Assembly: GCA_905221605.1 (NCBI GenBank)
Contig: CAJNDS010000280.1
Location: 62,001 to 126,000, forward strand
Origin: Symbiodinium natans
Taxonomy: Eukaryota; Sar; Dinophyceae; Suessiales; Symbiodiniaceae
Reading direction: 5' to 3'
Length of the DNA: 64,000 bases
Shown here: positions 1 through 10,200 of the stretch, in pieces
Layout: each line of letters starts with the position of its first letter
Position numbering within the stretch: position 1 is the stretch's first letter
The notes under the pieces: model-generated
Database searches by the model: none
The model's input: only the letters and a program-made list of their open reading frames with translations
What the model was told of the DNA's origin: nothing
Translations under genes and position numbers: made by a program

Positions 1-1769
1 AAGCCATAGGGGAGGAAAAGCACGTCCTGAAGTTTTAGAGGCGGTGCGCGAAAGGATAACGAGCAGCAGCCAGAATGTCCAGTCGGCCAAGAGTGGATTT
101 AGGGTTTGTGGCGAAGCAAACAACCTTTTCTGATCGACCATGCGGGTTGTGCTGAATGACCTTGACAGCACGCATGGAAAGTTGAAGCTCGGATCGGGAA
201 ATGTGTGATGCAGTGGAAGGTCGCGTGCAGGAGAAGACGAGAGGTTTGGTCATTTTATCAGACCTTTGCAAACTCACCCACACATTGCGTTTCTGGATCT
301 GTTCTCTCTGCAGGGCAGCGCGATTGGTAGTCGTTGATAGTATCCCTAAGCCCTGCACCTGTGGGTCGTGCAAGGTCTGCGATTCGGATAAATTCCCCCC
401 TACATGGCCATACATTCTTCAACTCGATAGCCCTAATTGAGGGATGCAGGTCTGCTTAGAAGGTTCGAACAGCCCCACAATCCGCCACCCAGCCTTCCCT
501 GGAATCTCGAAGAGCTTCAGCATGGATGCGAACCACACAGCGCTACCTTGCCAAGAGACGCAAGTGAATCAGGTTTGGCTCGTTTGAAGTCACCACTTGC
601 TGCAGCTTCATGCTGAACTTTCACTTATTATTTGTCCGGGCGGAGCAAGGTGCATTAGCATCGCACGCAATCCATCACCGATCGATGAAACATCGCATAG
701 CACATGGTGATGGTGGAATGTCGCATTGCGCCACGCCAGAACGCAATTCGTGTCAGTTCTGAAGGAAGGCCTGAGGATCAGCTGGGCCACATAAGAATGG
801 CATTGGCATGCGGTATCACACACAATAAACAAACGCAACAGAACTCCTTCAGCACGTTGCTTTACAAGCCATGAAAGAAGAATACCAAAGCTGCATTTTA
901 ACAAACAAGCTTCAAGCCCCCATGCAACCCGCAAAAGAAAAGCATTCATGCAGCATTGGCAACGGATCGCAGTGTAGCACGTAGCATGCCCGTGCACATA
1001 AAATGGTGTCATACAGTGTGCAATTCGATACTTAAATACGTGTACGTACGGCAAAACCTGAAGCAAACAGCAAGACAGGATATTACTTGGATCAAAAATC
1101 GGCCAGACCAGGCTTCAACATCATGTGAAGTTGTTGACACGGGGTCTCTCCAAACACCCGAAAACGCGCCCTGCCGTTCACCCAAAACGCACGGAGAAGC
1201 ACGAAAAGTTCGGGGACGTCTCTCCGGGATGGCAGCCGAGGTGATTTCTCCCTTGTAGCAACAAGCGCAGCAAACAACGCTAGACCTGGCACGATTGCCA
1301 GCCTGCTACGAATCCACCTGCCTTATGGGGTTGACTTAGGGCGCCCTGGATATAAAACTCTACGCGCAAACACCCGGCGATGCAGGATGTGTCCACACCA
1401 AGGCAGAGAGCATGGTCGGCCGTGGGGCCAAGCTAGGGCGCCCGGTAACGTGCAGGACTGTTTGAACTTGGGCGCTCAGGCTAAGGCCCTAAGCGTTAAA
1501 CAGCCCAACACCGCGTCAAGGGATTTATGGGAGTGGCTGAGAATATTGTGGAGTTACGTGGTTACCGGCCTGCACAACAACTTCCATTCGGACTCCATGC
1601 ACCCAGCCCCGATGCAAGCGCTCGAGTCTTTGTCACGAAGCTGCAGAACATATCCAGCAAAATCAAGGCTTCCAGCATTGCCTTCAAAGTTCATTCAGCG
1701 TGTGACAGAAGACATCAATGGCTGCAGCACATTATCGATGAAGGCTGCTTTGTGTGGCCATCCGTTGAA

Positions 1770-2986
1770 CTACAGGCTAAACTGAACCGGGTCTTTTTGG
1801 CTAACCAGATCAGTCATGAGGATCTGAATGTCCGTCTCCTGCGAAGCCTCAGTGAATACTGATAATACTGGTTGTCCCAGAAAATCGATCCACTTAAAGT
1901 TTTCGCCGAGCAAAACTACGTTTGCGAGGCGTGGGCCTCCATGGACGAAGCCTTTCAAGTGTAGTTGGCGCAAGGCTTCGGCTAAGTCTCGCCACCTCGC
2001 CCGGGCCATGTCCAATGGTACCGGGGTACCAACACCACCGAGGATGTGAAACCATCCCAGAACCTTGCCCCTTTCTACGACCTCGGTGCAATTTGATGAA
2101 GGAGCCACTACTGGGCAGTTCTGTTTGCAGGCCCTCTTCATGACTTCGACCTCTGCTCCGGGCTGAATCCGTTTGGCACGCCGTGTGCAAGAACGGCCTT
2201 GATGGCAATCCTTTCAATTTGCTCATTTCGCTCGCGATGCGCTTCCAAGACACGTCCGAATGCTCCGCTGCCCAGGAAAGCAACGGGAACAGCACCATGC
2301 AGCCTGTCGCAGAGATTCGCGCAACCACCGTTCCCATGGAGAGTACTGAGAAAGAAATCGCGTAGGAGCTTTTTCCCTCCAGGGGCGGACCAAGCCCCGC
2401 AAATCCTTTCTAAGAGTGCTTTGCGGGTCTCACGTCGCCCAGCTACGTGGTACAGCTCAAAGCCGTTTTTGTCGAATATCATGCCCCTTGCATGCTCGGA
2501 AGGAAGGCGACATAGATAGTAATACAGCTGACCGCTGACCGGGGCCCCCATTCTGGATCGCCAACTTCGCTTCACAGACGGACACACAATCGAGCATCTC
2601 CTTGTACGGCGTGCCACTCGATGCATTGCCATTGCACACCATGCCTCGAAACAGATCAGGTAGCAAACCGTTTCCAAGCCAAACGCGATTTTGCGAGTGT
2701 ACGACCTGGTCTTCTGGGAACAACGATCTCAAGATGGGCAAAATGAAAAGCCACCAGGTCCTGCACCGTGCTCTGCCCCGGTAAGACTGCTTAGTTGTTT
2801 GGCATCAAGGACAGGCTCGCCAGTGCCTCCGCGTAGCTCTTGATCTTTGGTGTCTGGTCCATATTCGTCGTTCCACAGATCGGTCCTCGAGACCTCCAGC
2901 CCAGTAGCCATTGCTTCCTTTATCGCTGTTTTCACCACGAATGCCATGTCCCTCAAAGTGCTTTCAACCTGAAGGCAACGACACAA
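1770..2986 (-). pseudogene. Protein-kinase-like gene, probably decayed (Crinkler-type kinase fold?)
   Basis: Three reading frames on the minus strand join into one kinase-like protein. About 2986-2745 encodes an acidic N-terminal part (AIKEAMATGLEV, DLWNDEYGPD). About 2690-2545 encodes VVHSQNRVWLGNGLLPDLF. About 2555-2140 carries a glycine-rich loop (LGSGAFGRVLEAH) and the ATP-binding lysine (IAIKAVL). About 2141-1770 carries a catalytic-loop equivalent, HLKGFVHGGPRLANVVL, then WIDFLG. The H-G-x-R-x-x-N order and the following IDF resemble kinase-like C-terminal domains of Crinkler-type proteins; this is from family knowledge. The catalytic aspartate of HxD is glycine here. The first frame change could be an intron (GT near 2790, AG near 2703) and the last a 45-nt GC-AG intron. 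The one in the GGGGGCCCCGG run near 2545 leaves no room for an intron. So this is a decayed copy, or an assembly error in that run. The family call is moderate. Confidence 0.6.
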
Positions 2987-3352
2987 CTAACTGACGTCAG
3001 ATACGTTTGCTGGCCCCTCAAGCGCAAGCAACGACACGCTTTACACAAGCTCCACTCTGCAACCTCACGAAAGCCTCATGAGGCCGGGTCGTCCGTGCAC
3101 AGCAACGAACCGAGGGTTGAGACCCCTCCACGGCAGTGTGGAGACGGCTTAAATGGCTTAGCGACGATGGGATCCTTCGGCGAAGAGGAGAGCATGACCC
3201 CCAAAAAGCCAAAACGGTGGACCGCACGAAACGCACGACGGCCAAGAGCCCCAGCGGGAGCGGTGCAAACCACAGGCAACGGCAACAACGGCCCACGCAG
3301 AAGCCCCGGCCTGCACTCGTCTTCCCGGAACCTTTGCTTCGACCTCCTTGTA

Positions 3353-3422
3353 CTACTGCTTGGCCTTGTCTACCTTTGCTTGCGCCTCTCGGAGTTTCGT
3401 CTGGAGCGATCTGGCCCTTTCG
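3353..3422 (-). CDS. Terminal exon of an unidentified coiled-coil protein
   Basis: On the minus strand, an AG acceptor is followed by a short open segment ending in a TAG stop at 3353. It encodes a charged helical tail (RSLQTKLREAQAKVDKAKQ). The heptad-like spacing of L, L, A and V suggests a coiled coil. A second charged stretch upstream in another minus-strand frame (about 3700-3600, KREAETERKFW) may be an earlier exon. I could not connect the two or name the protein. A 407-codon plus-strand ORF covers the same bases but looks like an antisense shadow. Confidence 0.3.
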
Positions 3423-3910
3423 CTGCTTCCGGCTTTGGATGCGAAATCCGAACACACACGAAAGGACAACCACTCTCGCCTTGTTTTCGTTGTCATGACA
3501 CACTCGGGCAGGAGCGAAGGAAACGCCATCAGAACAGCACAAGGAACGCCACGTCGAAACGACAAACCCTGTTCGCCTTGTCGTCTTCATTGTCTTCGGC
3601 CTCACCGCGGTCCAAAGTCCTATCAGCCTCAGCTCTGCAGGACATATGCTTAACCCAGAATTTCCTCTCGGTCTCGGCTTCCCGCTTTGATTGCAGCCCA
3701 GCGTGCAACGAGCAAGTTGCGTGCCCAAAAAACGGAGGAACCGACCTCGCTCTGGCTTGCGGATCTTCGGCACTCCATGCCATATATAATCATATAGAAC
3801 ATCCCACCTTGGAAAGGGCCACCGCTCTAAGCCAAGCCCGCTCCGTCTGTGTTGCTCGCCTGAAGCTGCTCGGGAACACCTCGAACACTGTTCAAAGCGC
3901 CGGTCTGATC

Positions 3911-4020
3911 GCGCGTGCTGGTGCTACTGGCGCTGTTCTTGGTGTGTCTTCCAGAGCCTTAGAGCCTCATGAGGCTCTGGCAGACACACCAAGAACAGTG
4001 CCAATAGCACCAGCACGCGC
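3911..4020. repeat. Inverted repeat with 48-bp arms
   Basis: The left arm is 3911-3958 and the right arm 3973-4020. The reverse complement of the right arm matches the left at 45 of 48 positions. The 14-nt spacer overlaps an 18-bp perfect palindrome (3961-3978). Transcribed from either strand it could fold into a long hairpin. It lies just downstream of the methyltransferase-like gene. No target duplication or element terminus is evident. Confidence 0.9.
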
Positions 4021-4059
4021 CCAACCTTGCAGGATGTTGCTGGAGGCCTGCTCATCGTC

Positions 4060-4729
4060 CTAGCTGTCCTCTTGCTCGAGCATAAAAACATTGCACTCTG
4101 CATGAACGAACTCCACACTGAAACCTGTTTCACATATAATGCAACCATGATGCTGTCCATGACCCGTGCCCGTGACCCCAGCGACTCACGTGACTCGGTG
4201 ACCCCGTGACCCCGAAATCCTAAACCCAGAAGCTTAAACCCTAAACCCCAAACCCAAAAGCGTTCGTGCCTCGAAGCCGGTTCGCCCCAGGCTCGCGCAC
4301 GAAAACAAACACAGCTCCATGCCCCCCCCCCCCCCCCCCCCCCTCCTGGACATAAATTTGTGAATTGGTGAATGCCCCTCCCAAGCGTGAAAACGTGAAT
4401 TTTGTGAATCCTGGCCCCAACTCCACGACGCAAGTCATCCTGCCAGGCTTTCGGATGCCTCCTTGGGAGCTCCCAAGGTCGACGATGTACGTTGGCCGCA
4501 GGTCATGGATAACCTTCTCAAAGGTCGCTGATGCGCGATTTGTCTTCTGTGTGATTCTGCAGCGCTGCGCATTTCGGTACAGTATTTGTTGCCTGGTTCT
4601 GAAGACCTCCCTGAGTCCGACAACCTGAGCTTGAAGAGCAGCTAGAACCCCGAGCCCTTCCTGCTGGTAGCACCACATGTCCGTGGGCATCTTCTGGATG
4701 AAGACGCCAGCAAAGAGGGAGTGTGCCCC
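4060..4729 (-). CDS. CmcI/cephalosporin-hydroxylase-like SAM methyltransferase, partial gene
   Basis: Three short minus-strand exons join in phase. Exon 4729-4661 encodes SLFAGVFIQKMPTDMWCYQQ and ends at a GA donor. Exon 4513-4459 encodes VIHDLRPTYIVDLGSSQG and ends at a GC donor, phase 1. Exon 4124-4060 starts with GT, rebuilds the second glycine, continues FSVEFVHAECNVFMLEQ and reaches a TAG stop. The order G-V-x-I-x-K-x-P-x-D-x-W-x-Y-Q, then helix, then VDLGSxxGG matches the start of the CmcI-type methyltransferase domain, with VDLGSSQGG as SAM-binding motif I. The rest of the Rossmann fold was not found, so this is a truncated gene, a relic, or a gene with further exons. The third exon is the least certain. 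A 5' exon with the start codon is not identified. Confidence 0.45.
4208..4260. repeat. Degenerate telomere-like CCCTAAA tract
   Basis: Several copies of CCTAAACCC-like units with substitutions (for example TTAAACCCTAAACCCC). They lie next to a degenerate GTGACCCC repeat at about 4165-4212. CCCTAAA/TTTAGGG is the telomere repeat of plants and of dinoflagellates. Similar short tracts recur at about 17460, 20030, 27460 and 49300, so this is dispersed sequence rather than a chromosome end. Confidence 0.6.
4322..4343. repeat. Poly-C tract of 22 bases
   Basis: An uninterrupted run of 22 C residues. One of at least six long C or G runs in the window. Runs this long are prone to length error in sequencing. 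Confidence 0.9.
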
Positions 4730-5904
4730 CTGATGCGAGTTTTCGGTTTTGGAATTCTGGAATTTAGGGGCCAATAATTAGAGAGTGGAACTACACAAGA
4801 GGCTTGCTTTTGGAGGTTTCGTGGTCGCTGTCGAGAACTGTGGCTAGCTGCGGACTGTCGGGCATGACAATGACTGAAAGCCCGCTGCTGCAAGAATAGC
4901 GAATGCACCACAGATACTCGTCTGAATACTGTCAAACTATCACAACACTGAGGCGTAGGTTCGGGCTCTGGACTCGGTGAGCATTTCAAGAGCATCTGCC
5001 ACGCAAATCCAGTGCTTTCAGCCCTGAACGAAAGCGGACGGGTTGGGAACTGTTTCAACAATCCAGCAACCCAGGCTCATTCGGGAGCTCTGTTTGTCAA
5101 GCTTCTTGTTTCGGTTCAGCCCTTGCGGAGATTATTGCAGGCTGCGGTCCAGGACACCCTTCAATCCTTCAAGCACTCCCTGCATCCAGTGAATGCGCTC
5201 TTAAGCAGCTGCCAGATCCCAAGATGAGAGGAATGGGCCCAAGGGGCCAACGACTAGATCCGAAACCGGGTGCTTTCCCTGACCCTGCGGGCTCCTTTTT
5301 TCACATAAGGCTCCAGAGCTTAAATCAATGAAATCTTGGTGACCGGGGGCTCGCGTGCCCCAACTCACAGAAGTGAATGATATTTCGGGTGTTTAGGGTT
5401 CAGTGGCATGTTCGCGCGGGTTCAAGGTGCTGGGCACTTCTCGAGAAAGCCCCCTCTAGTCCAGCACGAGGCGTCTCAGCTCACGTACCTGCAGAAATGG
5501 CCCAGCCGGGACAATAATTCTCAACCCGCAGACATCCTACTGTCGTCTTCAGGTCGGTAGCGACGAAAGCCATGAACCCTAATAGATGCTACCCAAGCAG
5601 TCTAACATGAAAAGCGAAGAGCGCCGCCACTGCTGCTTGAAAGTCTACCGCCTAGTCCGAATCATGCGGAAGCCTGAGACACCAACCACCCGGACACTTT
5701 AGGCATCGATGTGGGTTTAGGTGGCTTGGGGTTTTGTGATGTTTTAGGGCTTCACGGCCCAGGCGGAACCGAAACCCCCTTCCGCTCCCAAAAGCCCCCA
5801 AACTCTCAACCTCAAGCCGCTCGACCCCCGCACTGCCCAGTGTCGCGTCCATAGCCCTTAGGCCCAGTCAGGGACTCATGGAATCCGAACCGCAGTTGAG
5901 GAGT

Positions 5905-7221
5905 TTATTTGAGGGTGTTGGCCAGGTGTTGCGAGTGTAGAGTCGGATAATGGCCGAGGTGCTGGATGGCCGCGCGGGAGCCGGGCAGAAGCAGCGGCTT
6001 TATGTGCTGCTCCAACATTGCCAAATGATCCGGGTGCTTCTCGTACACCTCTGTAAGATGCTGGCTTTCGGGTTCAAAGGTCTACGGCTGACGTAGTCGA
6101 AAACAAAATGGCCTTATGCAAATGCACTGAGACTCGGAAAGATGCTCAGCGGACCTCTGCTAGTTGGGGCTTCTAGTGGAAAGCTGCAGCTTACAAAACC
6201 GAACGACACAAAGAACATGTTGGACGTCAGTGTGTCGATACCGCAGATGCACCTGGCCTGGTATCCTTCAATGGAGGTGAAGTCCTAAGTTGTCAAACTT
6301 ACGTTGCTTTCAAGAGAGGACGACCTGGCACACTTGCTCGCAGAACGTGCTGCAAACATGTGTTGAAAGCATGTGTGAGCAATTGTGAGCATGGCCTCCA
6401 CAAACAGGCAAGCGTCAACCATCGCCACCATGCTTCGATTGCTGCGATCTCCCCGATCCGCCTTTGCCTGCCTGAGCTGCAATGACATGCGCATTGTGAC
6501 AGCTCGAAGCATGAAGACTTTCAAAAGTGCATGACTCCGTACAGTAACGTTCCATTGCTTGGTGTGTGGATCTGCGTGCCGCATTCACAATGTGAGGCCG
6601 TCCAATCTGTTCGCACGTACAGCGCACGCAGGTACGTCTGAGGCCAAAGGCCAACATCAAAGCGCTACCCAGGGACTTGTCAGGCAACTCGTCGGCCAGA
6701 GCTACTGACATGGTCGACACCGCCTTGATCTTCCTCAGACATGAACTCAAGGCAGGGCGATTTGCGTCTCAAACTCCTACCCTCCCAGCCTGAACATGAG
6801 ACGCCTCCTCTTAGTAACAGCCCCTTGCATCCGAACTGGGGGCGAGACTGCCCCAGGCCCATCCTTGGCTGCGAAGGGATGGGGTGTGCGTGCGATTAAG
6901 TTGCCCGTTCGAATCTGCACATATCAATGTAATTGCGGTGCTTCAGTAGATCTCCACTGCGTGCAGAAAATTAGGCAGAGAACCCTCAAAGCATCAACTC
7001 TTTCAGAGGCTCTGAGCCCTAAACCACTCACCCCAACGAGCGAGCCCAGTGGCATGGTCCTCTGGAGGCTCAAGATCTGCTCCATCGTCACACTGTCATT
7101 GAAGTTGAACATGACGATGTGGTGGGCTCCTAAGCTCTCCAGAAGATTCCTAATTCTAGGATAAGAACTTCTTAGGACGTGGCCCGCAGGCACCACCAAG
7201 CACGATGGCCCACGCTTTCAT
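5905..7221 (-). CDS. Stress-responsive alpha/beta barrel (Dabb) domain protein, split by micro-exons
   Basis: Five minus-strand exons join in phase. Exon 0 (7221-7197) starts with ATG and reads MKAWAIVL, GT donor. Exon 1 (7129-7038) encodes AHHIVMFNFNDSVTMEQI. Exon 2 (6723-6652) encodes MSVALADELPDKSLGSALML, GC donor. Exon 3 (6284-6258) is only 27 nt and encodes DFTSIEGYQ, GC donor. Exon 4 (6048-5905) encodes VYEKHPDHLAMLEQHIKPLL plus a tail ending in TAA. The opening HHIVMFxFxxxxxxEQI, the central D-x-S-x-G segment and the YxxHPDH helix are the hallmarks of the small Dabb fold. This is a dimeric ferredoxin-like barrel found in plant stress proteins and some polyketide cyclases. The joined protein is about 120 residues, close to the usual single-domain length. 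Exon 0 is the weakest part: its intron would be 67 nt. The substrate is unknown. Confidence 0.7.
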
Positions 7222-10200
7222 ATTCTCTGCATCTCGGGGGGGGGCGAAAGAAGCTAACAGCGGCTAATCGTCCCAGCAAGTCTGTCCAGGCGTCAGGATA
7301 ACCGTTCCTACGAACGCATCAAGGACCTCAGAGAGCATCCCAACCATCCCGAACGCAGAGCCAAGCAACCGGGAAGAATGGCTGCTGGCTGGACGTACCT
7401 GTCAAAGGGATTCGGGCTTCAATTTTGAGTGCTGGTTGTCGTTTTGGTGAGATGTGAACTCTGCAATGGTTACTAAAACACGAAGACTACAAAGCTTGGG
7501 CACCCCGATGCCGGATGCCCCCAAACAGTCAATCACCATTGAAGTACTGCAGTCTTTTGAGGTAGGCCCTTAGGACGTGCATTCACAATCCGATGATGTA
7601 GGGTTTCCAACCCAACTACAGCTAGCCTCCAAATCGGTAACCCTGGTCACTGGATGGCGGCGAAGCTGTAAGGGTTGATGGCCGCCTCAAACTTGGAAAT
7701 CAGGTCCAAGTGCGCTGGGTGGCCCTCAAAGACCTTGACAGAGCTGCGTGTTTTAGGCACATCCGGCTGGAAAAGCATAAACCGTTCGCTAGGTGGAAGA
7801 ATAGTTGACTTGTTTTAAAGCATAAATTTGGTTGTTCTGAAACGCATGACTTGAGTGTCGTAAACAATATGCTGCTGTTGCACTAGGTACAACCAAGATA
7901 TTACATGCAAAGCTGTTTGTATATACACATACAGATCGACATAGATGGTGTATAGCATAAAGTGTTCAAGAAGATACGAGTGCAACGAATTACACAAGTG
8001 GGTGTGGGGCGACTATGCTGATATTCACTTCACTACAGTAGATCCAAAGAAGTCCGTCCCCATTCATGTCACCTTCACATCGACTAGGAAAGGATTCGCG
8101 ACATGCACTCGAATGGGAGGAACCACAGGTGGAACAAACGATCAACGGCCTTTGGTCCATTTGCAACTCTTTTCAGCATTGAGGTTTTAAGGCCCTGGAT
8201 GTGCCCTCAGACCCTAAACCATCCTAAACCCATTTCACCTTCAAAGAAAGCAAACAAAAGAATCATCAAGAATCCGTATACAAGCCATGATTATAGCGCT
8301 CTTACATCTTCACTTTAAACCGAGGAGTGAAGAGACCTCAAAGTCGGCTCTCGTCGAGAAGTCGGCCAGCCAAACCTTCAATGCAGCTTTCCGTGCAACT
8401 CTCGGTGCTTCGGACTCACTGGTTCAAGACATCGTTGCACATTGCGGGCTTTGGGGGGGGGTCTCAGGGGCTTGGCTTCGTCATGCAAAGAACTCAGCTG
8501 TTTCGGCTGAAACAAAGGAAGACGGATAAGGAGCAACAAAGCATAGCAAAGCTATGTGCGGGGATGTTTGGGCTTGGAAGAGCCGTTTACGACGAGCTGC
8601 CTCCATGCCCACGAGGGCAGTTTTGCGACTTGACCCTTGCTGCTGTCTGCGAAAACATGGCCCACTGCCATGACCATTGCAACTTCACTTCGCATGTCTC
8701 AAACTGGTTACGTTCTTGGACCCAAGAACACGTGCTAGCTTTGTCCCACCGGAAACGTTTGCGAGTTTCGCTCCTCGATGATCCTGAAGGAGCATTGGCT
8801 TTGCCAGTGCCAAGTCTGGCAGCTCCTCCAATCTACCGAAGCCCGAACTCCTAAGTTCCTAAGTTGGGCCAAGGGGCCATGCTTCGATTCTTCCCCGCTG
8901 GATGGTTCTGGCCACCGGGGAGGCGGAGGTCCGATGCAACGGTGCTCTGCAAGATCTCGGGAATGCTCCTCTGAGTCTGGGTTAAGTTAAAGGCCCTCCA
9001 GGGCTTCCAGGGCTCGAGTGGGGAGTTAAGGACTTAAACTTGTGCCAGCAACATGGCAGGGGACTGATGGGACCAAGAACCAGCAAAGTGACACAAAAGC
9101 AACTTTTACATGACTTACCGCCGATTCAACAGGAGTCCTCTTGTTGCCCCCTGATTCAGAATGATTCAGCATATGCACAGACACCGTTTCGTCTAACTAA
9201 ACTATAGAAAGTAATCAGGGTTGGCATGTGCTAGTACCCCCCAGATCTGCGCGCACCAATGTTTCAACAGTAGCATTTCACTTCTACACGACCAAAAATA
9301 AAACCTACCTCGTATTCTCTCTGTGCTTGAAGGCGAGCAGTGCCGAGTCTAGAGACTGAGATGCCCAGGAATTCCAGCAGAGCCACTGCGGCAGCGTGTT
9401 GATAGCTTTCAGCAGCGCGATCTCTTCGGCAGCTGACACGTGGTCTTTGAAGCTAAACCTTGGGGAGCCGCTCCACTCCACCAGATTCCAGAATCTCAGA
9501 AACCCTAAATTTGGAAATTATGTATCTCCGCTTGCTGATCACCGACAAAGCTAGCTCCATGTTTCAGAGGCGTGGTGTTGCACTAAGCACTAGATTCTGG
9601 AGAGTCTCATGTTAAGTATCTTATTGCTGCAAAAAGTACATATGAAAGACTCAAGATCTGCGAATTCAAGAAGCATCACGACGTGTCGAATCCCTGGCAC
9701 TGTCTCATCCAGCCGCAGCCTCTGCAGACAGCAGCCCATTCTGCTCAATGAGCTCAAGGCAGGCCGATTATACGACCAAGGGAAAACTTGAGCCTAAAGA
9801 TATGGGCTGTCTCAGTTGAGAGATCTATGTAGTGTCCTGGGCCCAGGCGACATTCTTTTCTCCCAGGGTAGGGTGCCAACCTCGAGCATCTTCTTGAATG
9901 CCGAAGCTTATCGAAACCAGTCTCAATTTTAACTTTGACTGTTTTCTTTTACGCGCCATGGCTGCTTCAAATCAAGGAATTTTGGGGCCCAGGTTCGGGG
10001 CAGGGGTTGCATCGACCTAAGGCTGCAAAAGCTTATCCAGTTATGGACAACTTTGGCCATAGCTTCGCCGATCGCTGTGCCCGCCCTCATGCCCCAAAAC
10101 AAACCCTACTCTGCAGTGGGCCTTGGAAAGGCGGAATGTGGGGTCGCCGCCAGAGAAGTGAGAAACATTGTAGTTGTAGTCCTGACATTTGTCGTCATTT

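Noticed and set aside
1527-1862. Plus-strand ORF with protein-like composition
   Set aside because: It overlaps the 3' end of the kinase-like gene on the other strand and has no recognisable motif. Kept as a weak possibility only.
2840-4063. 407-codon plus-strand ORF
   Set aside because: It runs antisense across the kinase-like gene and the inverted repeat, has no domain or biased coding composition, and opposes the strand of every supported gene.
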